Assembly: GCA_947579605.1 (NCBI GenBank)
Contig: OX388320.1
Span: 5,704,001 to 5,768,000 of the forward strand
Direction of reading: 5' to 3'
Length of the DNA stretch: 64,000 nt
From: Athripsodes cinereus
Taxonomy: Eukaryota; Arthropoda; Insecta; Trichoptera; Leptoceridae
The notes beneath the pieces were generated by a model, which did not search any database, was not told where the DNA came from, and saw nothing but the letters and a program-made list of their open reading frames with translations. Positions 22,201 through 35,261 of this stretch are shown in pieces (positions within the stretch are counted from its first letter, which is position 1; every line of letters starts with the position of its first letter). The position numbers and the translations under genes are program-made.

Positions 22201-25200
22201 CTTTCATGAGGTGACTAATGTAGAGCTTTCACTCTCATCATCAAGCTAGTGTAAAGCTCTTGATGATCAGAGTGGAAAGCCGGCTCACGAACAATAAAGT
22301 CCCATGGAAATACCGTACAAAAGTGTTTTATTTTTACCAATTTAACATGAACTTTCACCAGGTATCTTTGATAATATTGGCTATAATAACATCTTTCTTT
22401 TATTTATGTTAAGGTGAAGCAGCTAGCCAGAGTAGTGACTGTTCCTCGGAGAGCTCCAGTGATAGTGACAATGACAAGGTGGACCATGCTTTACAAGAAT
22501 TGCAGAGGAAACAAAAACATCCCAGGCGACTGCATGCAGAACTATGGTAAATTTATAAAATGAAATTATCATATTCACCCCTAGAAATGCCTTGAAAAAA
22601 TTGAATTCACAGAATTTTTTAGACATTTTTCATGAAGTTGAAGGAAGTGAGGAAAGAAGTTGGTCCTTATTGAGCTAATATCACGAGGAGGAAACATGCT
22701 TCTTTCATTGCTAATTTAATATATCAAGATCATATATACAGAATACAGATATCAAATATACATAACAATTAAGAGAGCAATTATGAAAAAGAATATAAAA
22801 TAATCATGCTATGTTTGTTTTCAGGTATAATGATCCAGGAGAAATGAATGATGGTCCACTGTGTCGATGTTCTGCTCGCACTAGGAAGCAGGGAATCAGA
22901 CATGGGATATATGCTGGAGAAACAAGACCTCAACCATGTGATCCACAGACCAATAATATTGATAAACTCTATCATTATCGGTTGGTTTCTTTCTGTATCT
23001 GGGAAACACTGCTCTAAACATTATGTCAGAGACACTACACATCTAATTGTGCTTCAATGTGTTTTGATCTGATTATTTATTTTTCAGCATAACAATATCG
23101 CCACCGACAAACTTTTTGATTAAAACCCTGACTGTGATTCGACATGATGAACACGAGTTTCTCTTCTCCGGATTCTCCTTGTTGTGCCATTATCCTCTAG
23201 AGAAACTACCTCCGTGTAAGGTGATAAGGTTCAACATTGAGTACACTATCTCATACATAGAAGAACAGGCTCCCCTGAATTACACCATTGAAGAGCTGGA
23301 TGTATTTGGTGAGATGCTGCTACTGATTTGATTCTCTGCCTTTCATTCTATCTTTGTATATTTAATTAATTGCTGTTACGGCTGGATCCATTAAAAAAAT
23401 AATTGAAAGTTACCATAGTCTGTTTAAAAGTATGCTAGATGCCAACCCAGAAAACAAAAGTCATGTTTTTTTATACTCTGTATATTGACAAAACATTATT
23501 TTCATATATTTTTTACTTGGTTTGGGTATAATTTACACTTTTATTGAAAGTTTGGTTAACTTTTATTGAAAACTCTCTAAATAATAATAAAAAAAATACG
23601 CATACCATCACGCCGCTTCCCTCGCGGGTAGGCAGAAAGGATCGAGCGCCACTTCCTTCTATCCTTTTCGCTTCCGTCACTGTCATACAATTCCTCATGC
23701 ATGCTCTCCTATTCAATGTGCTCAATACGTGACCGTCCTGTAGGATTTGATTTAAATGATCTAGCCATTTGATTCTCAGACGTCCACGTCTCCGAGCACC
23801 ATTCCTCTCTGCCAAATATATCTTCTCGGTCATTCTGTCCTCATTCATTCTTTCCACATGCCCAAAACATTGTAACTTATTTACATTCATCCTTGTTATT
23901 ACACCCACTTTCATTCCACATTCCTTTCGTATATCACTGTTACGCACTCGATCTCTCAGACTTTTACCACACATCCTTCTCAACGATCTGATTTCTACTG
24001 CATTAATGCCACTTTCATTCTTCTTTAACCTGTAAAGGAGTACCAACGCACCGGTGCGTGCAAGAAATATTATGGGATCTGGAGTACGCACGCACCGGTG
24101 CGTTTGATCCAGTAATATTTAGGTATTCCCGCCAAATTCGTCAATTTCATCATTGGTCCAATCTGTCGGATGTACTTTACCAATCACAAGAAAAAAAATC
24201 AAAAATAGGCGTGTTTAGACCTTATTTATCGCCTGTACAAAATGTCACGTGACCGCCGCTTGAAATACCTAGCCGTCACTCGCGGTTGCAAACCATTTAG
24301 CTGCGTGCGTTCGTGCGCTATGGGTGTTATTTTGTAGAGTGTTTTATGGATTTTTTTTACTTTTTGTGCTAATTCTGGACAATTTAATTAGTTTTTAGTA
24401 CCTACACAAGTTTTTGTTAAAAACAAATAAAAATAAATATTTTTAATAATAATAAATATTCCTTATGTTGAACCCATTGTTGACAATACCGGAGCAGACA
24501 TGACGTATCAAAATTGTTTTTGTTATATAACTCCGTTAGTATTAATTTTTGAGAGTTGGTTCCTTATAAACATTTATTCTAGGGATCATTTTCTATAACA
24601 TGCGATAAAAAAATATTCAAAAAGTGAAAGTTGAATTAATTCACTCTGCCATACACTTTTATTTTTTCTTTATTCACTCACGGACAGGTTAACCATGTCC
24701 ACGTCTCACTTGCATACATAAGTGTTGGCACTAAGATAGCAGAGTGCACCAACCTTTTAGCTGTGGTAGATATGTTTCTTTCCACATGCCCAAAACATTG
24801 TAACTTATTTACATTCATCCTTGTAACTACACCAACTTTCATAACAAAAACAATGTGATGATCTGTATTGGATATTTTTTTAATAAATGAAAACTTTATG
24901 AGCCTGATGGTAAATTACAGACTTAATCATTCTAAATTCAAATTCTGCCTTCACAACATTAAGGGTTAAGTTAGACTAGGATATTGCTTACTGCGATAAT
25001 GTTAAGGGTGTATTTAAGCCGTGAAGCACCCAGCAAAGAATTGGTCTCTCTCTCTCTTTTTTCATAATTTTCAGGTGTCCTATAGAAGGCAGGTTTTTGA
25101 AAAAATAAAGACAATTTACGTCTCAAATTCAGCCATGAGGTTTGCCGCCCATCGGGAATCTCTTAATTTTTTGTTGGCACAGAAAAGATGGCTTGCATGT

Positions 25201-28200
25201 TTATTACATGCAGCTGGCCTGCTGGCTACCCCACTTGTGGGAAATGCCGTGATGGTGTAGTAGTTGTAGTAGTAGTAGTATTATTGTTTATATTAATTGA
25301 ACCCAAATACATTTTGTTTTCAACCAAATGTAGCTTATTCATAAAGATTGAATAATTTGAAATATTATATTTCAGAGGACTTTTTGTTCCGTGAAATTCT
25401 TGAGCTGGTCGATTTGGATTTTGGCAAACATGATGCTGAGGGGTGCAGCCAATTCCATTTGTTACCAAGATGGGAGAGAGAAGTTGGAGGTGGAGGTGGG
25501 GAAGTACTGTCTGTCTGTGAAGTTCTTAAACATCTACTGAAGGCAGGAGGAGAGTTGATTCCTACATCTTCCATTAGCACTCTCAGAAATGCAAATGAAA
25601 GGGAGTGGCAAGCATTTGTCGATGGAGTTAGAGGTACAACCAATATATTTCAACATAACATTATGGCATTTCATGTATTGAACAAATGAAGTCTTCTTTG
25701 GGTCATAAAACATAAAATATTCAAGATGGGTGGCTTAACTCATAAATGAATTGAACTACAATTATGTTTTTTTGTTTAATTGAATCTGGGATTTCAAGGA
25801 AATGATTTGAACTCATTGTATTTTTATTTTTAGTAACTCTTTTTATAACCTTATCATAAATCATTGCAGTGATTGGGTTTCATTTTAAGAATGCTCAGTG
25901 ATGGTTGGCTAAAAAGAGTGCTTTTTTTCACCTATAAGACTCCTGACGTTGTGGTTGATCTTCTTTTGCAAAACACAACTTCTGCAATAATTTTAAAACC
26001 ACTTTTTGGTGGAAGAAATTTATTCACTGTGTCGGTGTTTAGGTAGTAGAATTCCATATCGAAATAAATAAAACAAGCGTTTTATTCTACTAATGACTTA
26101 TTCGATGAGAGAGACATCTTTCGTCTTATAAGGACATTGTCAATCAACGACAATGTCAATCAATGACAATGTCAATCAATGACAAGGGTAGAAAATGACA
26201 ATGTCCTTATAAGACGAAAGACGTCTCTCTCATTGAATAAATCATTAGTAGAATAAAACGCTTGTTTTATTTATTTCGATTTGGAAGAAATTTGTTGTCC
26301 CTCTGCTCTGTTTTCAAAAGGAGAACTGAAAGGTATATGAATTAATAAATTATATATTGAATCTCTTCTAGGTATGATAGTGACCTATCCTGGCAAGAAG
26401 CCTTGCTCAGTAAGGGTAGATCAATTGGACAGGACTCTGTCTGATGAAGATAAAAAGAGGCTGAGGGAGTCAAGCAAGTCAGACAGCTCCAGGAGTGATG
26501 ATGGTGAGAGACAGGACCCACCGTTGCTTTATCCTGAGATAGTACACTTTGGGATCAGACCTCCACAGCTCAGCTACGCTGGGAACTTTGAGTAAGTCTT
26601 TTGCATTTCAATATTGTCAAGTCCATTTTAATTCAATATTCTTGATTATATTTTACTTCAAAATCTTCAAGTCAGTTTCATTTCAACATCCTCAAGTGTT
26701 TCTTTTCAATATTCTCAAGTCTGTTTCTCTTCTAAATCTTCAGATCTACTGTCTACTACTATACTTTTACTACTATCAATTTTCTAATATTTCAATCTCT
26801 TTAACTAATTTTCAGATACAAAAAGGCCTGGAGAGATTATGTAAAGTTTCGTCATTTGGTTGCCAACATGGCAAAGCCATCTTATGAAGACAAAAGGAAG
26901 TTGGAGAGGAAGGAAGCATTATTGCAGGAGATGAGGACACAGTCCAAGATGAAGAGAGATGTCACAGTGGCCGTATCTGCTAAGGGATTTTTCAGAACTG
27001 GACTTATGTGTGATGTTGTGCAGGTTGGTAGCCTTTATATCTATAGGAGAATGTAAATACATTTTATCTCTAAAGCAATAATAAAGTGGCATTATTATTG
27101 CTATAGATAATACGGCAAATCTTTCTGGAATCACACACATTACAGTTATAAGCCAATGTGGTTGTTGACCTGCAACTTTGGTTCCTGGGAAATGTATTTG
27201 GGATTTGAATTAAAAGATGAGTTGGAATTGAAGAAAGAAGTAACTTTATTCACAGAAGACAAGTAATGACAGAGCACGATTGCATAGATCACAAGTGTAC
27301 ATATAGACGTCACAAAATGCGACCACAGACAACAAAATCAATCATATAGAGTTATAGACAATTCTTAAGGTGGCATTTACATGTTTCAACAGTGGTCCTA
27401 GAATATTTTTTTAATATACTTTTTGATATCGCATTATCTCCCACGATGAATATGCAAGTTGATGTGTGACTGGGTACAGAGTAGATGATTATAATAGCAT
27501 TTCTAAAATTTTATTATACTAAGAGTTCTTTTATCATACCCGTGTCTTAGGGTTTCACAACCACAAAACCATGTCATCTGAACCCAATGAAAAAACCTTT
27601 ACATTTTTTATCATTGATAATTTTATTTTTGAAATGATGTTCATTTTATGTCTATTAGTATGAAAAGCTGTGTTGAGATGGATCGTAAAGAAAATATTGC
27701 CAACATAACAATTCTATTTTTATTTAATGTATTCTGCTTACAGCATGCTATGTTGGTACCAGTATTGATCAGCCACCTGCGCTTCCACAAGTCGTTACAA
27801 ACTTTAGAAGAAACTATTGAATACAAGTTTGAGAACCGCTCATTTCTTCAGTTGGCTCTTACGCACCCATCTTATAGAGAGAACTATGGTACAAATAGAG
27901 ATCACGCACGCAATAGTTTGACAAACTGTGGAATAAGACAGCCAGAGTATGGAGACAGACGTATTCATTATATGAACATCAGAAAAAGAGGTAAACATAT
28001 ATAACTCTAAAGTTTGTACATTCACAGAGTGAAAATTCATTATGATGATATTATACTTTAAATAACACACAGTTTACTTTTCACTAAGATTTATTCAAAT
28101 CTCATACAGTAAAACATATATTATTTTCATATTCTCAATGTCTGAAAAGCACTTGTAGAGAATATACCTCCAAAATAATTGATTTCTTATTCTTTTGATC

Positions 28201-31200
28201 TTGTTCAATGTATTGTCAGCGGTTTCCACTAGCTTTTATTCCTTCCAGACTCTTTGTCTTGGCCTCCCTTATATTGTCAGAAGGCAGACCCTCAGGTGTA
28301 ATTTCAGAATTCAATTGATTCATCTTTCGTCCTTGATCAGTCCACACCAATCTTCCTCTTAATAAAAAAAATATATTTTAATATAGAAATAATCGGTTTG
28401 GACATAAGGAGCACATGGATGATGAAAAGATGATGAAGAGATTGTATCTATCTGAAAGAGGAGGTGTGAGAAAACGCAGACATCCGAGAACTATGTGGCT
28501 TCATGTATTACACGTATAATGTGAGTTGGTAAATTTAAAAGTGTATCTGATTGATTTCCAGGTATCAACACGCTAATCAACATCATGTCTCGATTTGGCA
28601 AGAAGAAGGAGACCGAATCTGCCATTAATCACAATGAGAGACTGGAATTTCTTGGAGATGCTGTTGTGGAGTTCATATCTTCCATCCACCTCTTCAGAAT
28701 GTTTCCCTCTCTTGAGGAAGGAGGACTGGCCACGTATAGAGCAGCAATCGTTCAGAATCAGCATTTGGCACAACTGGCTAAAGTAAACAATTGATTATGT
28801 TTCTTTCTTCACTGTGTTCTTATGTGAAACATTAGAATCAATAGAACAAAATATAGAATATTTGAAATCAGGTATCTTAAGTTGTGATATGAAAGAGGTG
28901 ATGGTCTTACCTGGTCATGTTTCGGAATTGTCCAGGGTTAATTGACCAAAAGAAGCACTGTGTTTTTATCAATAAGGTTTCCAATGGTCTAGACGACCCT
29001 CTTTTACAGGACACTGTTTCTATGACAATGGTATAATAATGTTGTGATAAAAGGTGACTCAATGACACAGAATCACTCTGAATAGAGGGAGTTTGTTTCT
29101 GATCTGATATCCTTAGAGAAATGTTGAGAAGGAAAAGAAAGTTATCACCAGAATTTTTCTCAGTCTTACAATTTTTGTAATGTGTTTTCAGAAATTGGGG
29201 TTGGAGAAATATATGCTTTACGCCCATGGTTCAGATCTTTGTCACGATTTGGAACTCCGACATGCCATGGCTAACTGCTTTGAAGCCCTGATGGGAGCAT
29301 TGTTCTTGGACGGAGGTATCGAGGTAAGTTCACCAACATGTTTCTAGATAATTTTTCCAAATTCTAATATAACTTATATTATATATCTAGTTGAATGGTA
29401 TTATATATAATCAAGTATGTAATATTGTTTCGAATGCTGCGGGAAGAGAAATATTGGACATAGTGGATACCCATAACCTATGCATTCTCAACTCTGGAGA
29501 ACCGACACGTATATCTCTTCCTAATCAAAATCAAAACGCTGTAGACTTGACAATCTGTACTCCAGACATCGGATCAATGGCCACGTGGTCAGTCATGGAG
29601 GATGCGTTTTCTAGCGACCATTTTGCAATCAAAACATCAATTATAAATAATGTTAGGACCTGTTGTAGGAGGAAAAGAGAGGGTACATACCGGATTAATA
29701 GGGCAAACTGGAAATTGTTCCGTGATAATCAAAATTTTGTGATAAGTCAACACCTATAGATGTGTGCGAGTTAACACATGGAGGTATTACAAAGGATTGG
29801 TTAGCTTTAGCTACTCAATTTTATGAGAGCAAGAATATAATACATATTAGAGCAGTGGTTCTTAACCTGGGTTCGATCGAACCCCAGGGGTTCGGTGAGT
29901 CAGTCTTGGGGGTTTGGTGAAAATCATTTTAAAAGCAAGATAGTTTTGCGAGTTGGAAAAAGAAAAAAATACTCTGATAATTCATTAATTAATATGTTTC
30001 ATGTTTTGATTTAACCATTAAAATTTAATGTTTTGATCTTTGTTTCTTTATTTTTTTTCATTTTGTACACCTTTATATAAATATATACCATGTTTTGAAT
30101 TTGTAAAAATCTAATTTTATTTTTCAAATTAGGAGGGGTTCAGTGAATGCATTATGTAACTGGTGCGGTTCGGTACCCCCAAAAAGGTTAAGAACCACTG
30201 TATTAGAGTTAATTTTGGTATTTTTCATTGGTGTCATGAAAATATCAAATATTTATGATGCTTACTCATATTTTCCAATTTTGTGTTTTAATATGTAGTC
30301 AAATATATTTAAATATATTAAAAGTGTGTACTGAATCTACCACAAATAAAATAACTAATTGAAAACCTGAAGCACTTATTAATTTTATTGGTCCCATGTT
30401 TAGGTAGCCGACAGAGTTTTCTCCCTCGCACTGTGGCAAGACGACCCAAAGCTTCACACTTGCTGGAACAGAGTGAGACTCCATCTGCTGCAAGAACAGG
30501 AACCCCTTGGAGATAGGAAGTGGATTCCGCAGTATCCATTCTTACAAAAGTTGACCAAGTTTGAAAACTCAATCGGTAAATTCAATTCCCTAAATTACTA
30601 TTACTTCGTGATGGAAAATCATTATTGCCAATTCACATTTATTATGTCAAAAATGATTAATTATTCCAACAGATACACTAAAGATCTATTTTCTCTTGTT
30701 GTCAGGAGCAAATTTAAAATTCTTGTGTTCAAGAAGAATCATGGCACCTTTGAGACGATCATGAATCATTTAATGACACCAGATATACATCATCCACTTT
30801 TTTGCATCAAAGTGTTTTTTTTTTTACAAGGGAAAGAAGAATCTTAAATTTATGAAATAAAATTGAATGTCAGACAATCCTATTTTTATTAATTTTTTAT
30901 TGTAAGTGGATGAGATCAGGTGTGTAAATAGACTGACAACATAATTTGAACTGTAGATCTTCTAATTCAGAGGTCTTTTTAATATTGAATTTGAAATTTG
31001 GTTAAAAAAAAAAGTATAGAAATAGTTATCCAATTTTAAATTGACCATCAATATTACAGGAGTACGTTACAAGCACATCCGTTTGCTAGCTCGTGCTTTC
31101 ACTGACCGCTCCATGGGCTTCACCAATCTTACTCTGGGATCCAACCAACGTTTGGAGTTCCTTGGAGACACTGTCTTGCAGCTTATATCGTCGGAATACC

Positions 31201-32830
31201 TCTACAAGCACTTCCCGGAGCATCATGAAGGTCATCTCTCTGTAAGTAGTGAACTTAAGTCATTCAGGTTGAATGCTATGCCTCATGTAAATTAATTGAA
31301 AGTAATATTTGTTTTTTTTTTCAGTTACTTCGCAGCTCACTTGTAAACAATCGCACACAGGCCATAGTGTGTGATGATTTAGCCATGACCTCTTATGCTG
31401 TGTACCATAACCCCAAAGCTGAACTTAAGACCAAAGATAAGGCTGATTTGCTTGAAGCATTCCTGGGCTCTCTCTACATTGAAATGGTAAATTTATCTAT
31501 TGTTATTTCTATATGATACTGAGAATTACACACCAATATCCTCAATCTTTGTTTCTATATGATATGGAAATTTTTAAGATTTAATGTCAAATACTTTTGT
31601 TTTCTGTTTTGTAGGGTTTGGAAGCTTGCCTCAAGTTCTGTTCTGTGTGCCTGTTTCCTCGGCTACGAGAGTTTATCATGAACCAGGAGTGGAATGATCC
31701 TAAGTCCAAACTCCAGCAGTGTTGTCTTACTTTGAGAACCATGGATGGCAATGAACCAGATATTCCTATATACAAGTGAGTATTGCTTTCAATAAGTAGA
31801 GAATCTTAATAAAGAAAAACGTTAAAAAGACAATCAGGGGCCGTAGACAAACCCGCACTTGTCGATCAACTACAAACAAATTTACGACTATAACCGCAAC
31901 AATAACGCATAATTACATGGTACATGTAGGTAGATTGTCGTAAATTCGTTTGTAGTCGATCGAAAAGTGTGTGCTTTTCTAGGGGGGTTGATATTTTCAA
32001 ATGGAGAACCATGTTTATACAATGCAGCAATTTAGTACAAATTCAAATCGTAAGAGGTAGTATTAAGTAATTGAGTTGAGTTTCGTCATCTGCGGATAAA
32101 TTTCTAAATATTCTGAACAAAACTTAATTATTTTTTCAGAGTGATAGAATGTGTCGGTCCTACAAATACAAGAGTATACACTGTTGCTGTGTACTTCCGC
32201 GGAGAACGCTTGGCCTCCGCTAAAGGGCACTATATTCAGGAGGCAGAAATGAATGCAGCCAAAGCAGCCATCGCTAATTCACACAGTAAATGTTATATTC
32301 ATATTAATTATGTTGTCCTTTGGTGTTGGTTTTAAAAGATTTTTATCGGAACTAATATTGCAATAATTTAAATTATTTATTTTTTAGATTTGTTCCCTCA
32401 GCTAGACCACCAAAAGCGAGTGATAGCGAAGAAATTGAAGAATCAAAGAAGGAAAATGAAACAAGCAATGAAGAATAGAGAAGGTCTAGATGCCAAAGGA
32501 GATGGGAAAGATGATAGAACAGCAAATACAACAGAAGAAGCGACCGGTCGCAGTTCTGTATTAGAACGACGGGCCAATTCTAAGATTGATAATTTGCCGA
32601 GAGCATATCGTTTAAATAAAAGTAATGATGATGTAGATTCATCTGAAAATGAAGAATCTAAATCGTCAGCTGATGAAATTGCAGATAGTGACATTGAGGA
32701 AAATGAACCCAAGACACAATCTAATGAAGATGATGGACAGATTGTAAAGATTGCAAGTAATAAACGAGATAGAAGTCCTGGAGAAATATCCTCGTCTAGC
32801 GTAGACGACGATTCTGATGCTTCAAATTGA
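19217..32830 (+). CDS. Drosha: Drosha, nuclear RNase III of the Microprocessor
   Basis: Nineteen exons: 19217-19718, 20340-20700, 21287-21359, 21875-22091, 22414-22546, 22825-22980, 23088-23308, 25376-25633, 26372-26591, 26816-27023, 27744-27990, 28562-28782, 29192-29323, 30404-30575, 31060-31241, 31325-31486, 31615-31775, 32140-32285, 32388-32830. All are GT-AG and the join gives 1404 residues (human 1374). Drosha cuts pri-miRNA hairpins with DGCR8/Pasha. Order: proline-rich N-terminus, Arg/Ser-rich segment (about 130-290), central domain from [18 protein letters not shown], first RNase III domain with [14 protein letters not shown] (about E894/D898) and [13 protein letters not shown], second with [14 protein letters not shown] (about E1073/D1077) and KADLLEAF, then the dsRNA-binding domain (about 1209-1262). 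The acidic, low-complexity C-terminus is longer than in human. Catalytic acidic residues are all kept. Introns carry LINE, SINE, hAT and several foldback elements. Confidence 0.96.
21512..21720. repeat. Foldback element in Drosha intron 3
   Basis: An inverted repeat runs from TTAATTTATGGA..AAACAC on the left to TCCATAAATTAA on the right. The inner arms are TAATAATAGGTACGGTAACC against GGTTACTGTACTTATTATTA. Arms are about 75-90 nt with scattered mismatches and the loop is about 50 nt. Transcribed, it would form a long hairpin. Confidence 0.7.
22223..22280. repeat. Short hairpin in Drosha intron 4
   Basis: GAGCTTTCACTCTCATCATC pairs with GATGATCAGAGTGGAAAGC with a loop of about 18 nt. Outer complementarity (GAGTTGGCTTTC, GCCGGCTC) may extend it, so it may be a tiny MITE. 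Confidence 0.55.
23600..24035 (-). mobile_element. LINE reverse transcriptase C-terminus and 3' end, in Drosha intron 7
   Basis: The minus strand encodes [20 protein letters not shown], then [38 protein letters not shown] and MTVTEAKRI. This is the C-terminal segment after the reverse transcriptase of insect non-LTR elements. It ends in GGCGTGATGGTATG (minus strand), a tail shared with the SINE-like repeats of this window. A second, shorter copy of the same region lies at about 24655-24845, also minus. The frame is open for about 190 codons but has no reverse transcriptase catalytic core. Confidence 0.8.
24046..24103. repeat. Twin ACGCACCGGTGCGT palindromes in Drosha intron 7
   Basis: The perfect 14-bp palindrome ACGCACCGGTGCGT occurs at 24046-24059 and 24090-24103, 30 bp apart. 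AAATATTATGGGATC between them is nearly complementary to GATCCAGTAATATTT after the second copy. Thus the block also has larger dyad structure. The next 250 bp are GC-richer than the intron around them. Confidence 0.75.
25015..25262 (+). repeat. SINE-like repeat with LINE-type tail, Drosha intron 7 copy
   Basis: This copy reads TCAGGTGTCCTATAGAAGGC, TTTGCCGCCCATC, TTTTTTGTTGGCACAG, GCTTGCATGTTTATTACATG and CTACCCCACTTGTGGGAAAT, then GCCGTGATGG and a (TAG)n tail. The same order of blocks occurs at 36345-36440 (part), 41300-41725, 42255-42665, 46225-46420, 49130-49345, 52060-52235 and 53260-53480. It codes for nothing convincing. Its last about 30 bp match the 3' end of the LINE fragments at 23600 and 39595. 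Confidence 0.7.
26058..26280. repeat. Near-perfect foldback element in Drosha intron 8
   Basis: Arms of about 85 bp (26058-26142 and 26196-26280) are complementary with only about four to six mismatches, from ATCGAAATAAATAAAACAAG to CGTCTTATAAGGACATTGTC. The 53-nt loop is a tandem repeat of GACAATGTCAATCAAT. A diverged relative is at 58181-58350 and a remnant at about 39485-39590. Confidence 0.85.
29385..29852 (+). mobile_element. LINE endonuclease fragment in Drosha intron 13
   Basis: The frame 29391-29759 encodes [19 protein letters not shown], then [12 protein letters not shown] and the terminal SSDHFAI motif. This is the C-terminal half of the apurinic-type endonuclease domain of a non-LTR retrotransposon. 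It lies in the sense direction of Drosha, is open for about 120 codons and is cut by a hAT MITE at 29853. No reverse transcriptase follows. Confidence 0.8.
29853..30200. mobile_element. hAT-type MITE in Drosha intron 13
   Basis: The ends CAGTGGTTCTTAACCT and AGGTTAAGAACCACTG are inverted. The 8-bp duplication TATTAGAG (29845-29852, 30201-30208) is perfect. The subterminal GGGTTCGATCGAACCCCAGG block is itself palindromic. It is 348 bp and non-coding. Confidence 0.9.
31837..31990. repeat. Foldback element in Drosha intron 17
   Basis: CACTTGTCGATCAACTACAA and AATTTACGAC on the left pair with GTCGTAAATT and TTTGTAGTCGATCGAAAAGTG on the right. The arms are about 55 nt. A related half-element lies at 50575-50690 (TTTGTTTGTAGTTGATCGCC, CTAGGGCTGCAG). 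Confidence 0.65.
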
Positions 32831-35261
32831 AAGCAACAAGTCGCAAAGTTAAGATCAGATTATACTTTTCTTTTATATAAAAAAGGAAGCTATAATTTTA
32901 GTATTATATATTATAATCTGTTAAACTTCACATGTGTAAATCAATTTAGATTCTTCCTTATCAATTTGAACATTTTAATTTTTTACTTATCAATTATGTT
33001 TTATAAAAGTGTGCCTAAGTTTAGAGTGTGAGTCTTGTATTTCAAATTAATATATTTTGTTGAATAATCCCAATTCGAAATTTGCTTGATACGACGTAAT
33101 ATATTATGTATTGCAACTTGTCAATTTACTTTGTCAAATTAAAATGTTCTACTGGCGTAATTGTCCATTGCTGAATGAAATGCCCATAATGAAAAAAATA
33201 TTATTTTGATGTTTTTTTTCTCTGACACATTGAATTAACATTATATTATAATTTTTTTATCTTGTCAACTTGCATGATTTTGTAACATTTATTATTTTAT
33301 TTCTTTTTTAATGACTTGTATTTATCAATATGTGTAAGAAATGATTTATTTATGTTAGCAAAATTTAATTGATAAATTTGGTTTCTTTTTATACCATTTG
33401 CATATTATTAAGGTTCAATCAAGATGGAATAATTTAAGCATCTGAATTGAATAGATGTAATCAAATTGAGTCGACAACTACTTGTATTTTTAATATTTTT
33501 TTAACAGATCATTATAATATTGCTTTGCAAATCTATAATACTATTCCTATGTTACAATTTTTCGTAATATAATTGTGTTGTGAAGGTGGGATGAATCGGC
33601 TGCGGATGGATTCGAACCTGAATCTCCCAAAAAAATCCAAGACTGCTGGCTGCTGGCCAACTAATATAAATTTTATTAAATAAAATATAAAAATATATTA
33701 TTGAGCACTGTTTAATCTCCACTTTGTGCTCAATAATATATTTTTATATTTTATATAATAAAATTAAAAATGGATTTCCACAGCGTAAACACAAAAACTC
33801 TTGAATTATTAATATAAATTTCATTGAAGAATTTAAAATCTTGTTGTGATCTTTATGTGAAGTGTTTTTATTCATCAAAATTATGTCTTAAATTATTCAA
33901 CATGCATTTTCTTATTGCAATTTTCACAATTACCCTTGATTAGTTATCAATTTATGTTTATTTATAATTGTTCTATCAAGATTGAATCACATGAATAGGG
34001 TTATTATTATTATTAAAATGACACCATATTCTACTGGGACCATTACAGCTTTCGGCCAATGCGATCCCAGAGAAAGGCAATAGGCTAACAGGGTAAGGCA
34101 AGCTAGAACATATTATATTGTGAACATAATCAATTTATTGTTTAATTTGTAATAAAATTATTCAAATATTGTTATTACTTTGTTTTACATTTAACTTTAT
34201 AATTGTGGCACCGCTTTAGAAGCGTATTTAGATATTTTGATCTTGTTTTATACAATTTGTGTTTTACACAATTATTGTCCATGCCAATGTTTATATTTGT
34301 CTATGATTTAATAGTATGTACCTGCACTTGATATATTATATCTTTAAAAAATAATATGTCATATGTTATGCCTGCACAATATTGTTATTTGTTCTACAAT
34401 GTGTAATTTTGTGTTTACAGAATTTTTGTATTTAATTTAAACAAAGGTACAACATGATGTTAGAGTATCGGACAACCAATCGGTAAGTCCAGGCTTCAAA
34501 TCCCATTGCTGACCCACTCCACTCTTTGCAACACGCTATATTTTATTTTTGATATTGTTGCATTCAATCTATTTTTATGTAAATTATATTAGTATGTTTC
34601 TCACAAGTAGAGAAACTAGTGAATATGCTAGAATTATATTTAAGGATTATGCTCATTGAAAATTATTTTCATTTCTTTAGATCCATATATTATTTTAAAT
34701 TTAGATTCTTTTTGCTGTTTTTGATTTGAATTTAGAAAATAATCAAAAATGAGTTTTTACTTTTCTTTTAAATAAATATATTTAAGTTATGATCCTTTCA
34801 TTGTACATTGTCTTGGAGTCCTAGAATAAACTTGGATTTCCACAGCTCTTTTGCTTCAAATAATCTTTTAAATAAATACAATTTATAAGTTTTTTTGTAA
34901 ACCATGTATAAATAATGTATTCCTAATTATTATTTTTTATTAGTCCTAATATTAATTAAGCGTATTGTTTATCGTACCAATGTATGTATATACAAATTAC
35001 CTTGTCACATTATAATATAATACACACATTTTCGTTTAAAGTAATACTTTGACTTGCAACAGACACAAAATGTTTTTAACTCAACAATTTGTGATGATAT
35101 TAAAGAATATTTGCAAATCAAAAGATAATATTTTAAAAATAATTTTTTGCTATTTTGTGATACAAATGGACATTTTTATATCCGCTTACTGTATATATTC
35201 TACAATGAGATTTATAGTAACATCAACTATAGTAAATATAAATCATTGAATACAATTGAGA
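32831..35261. other. Drosha 3' region and intergenic DNA
   Basis: AT-rich sequence that must include the Drosha 3' UTR; the cleavage site cannot be fixed. At 33590-33665 the minus strand holds a tRNA-like B box (CAGGTTCGAATCCATCCGC), probably a truncated SINE. At about 33670-33765 an AT-rich inverted repeat is built on AAAATATAAAAATATATTAT and TGAGCA/TGCTCA. At about 34450-34520 another weak tRNA-like stretch (CAGGCTTCAAATCCC) occurs. No gene is seen. Confidence 0.45.

Noticed and set aside
25365..25643. Antisense frame over Drosha exon 8
   Set aside because: It is a shadow of the real exon on the other strand. Codon pattern and conservation support Drosha only.
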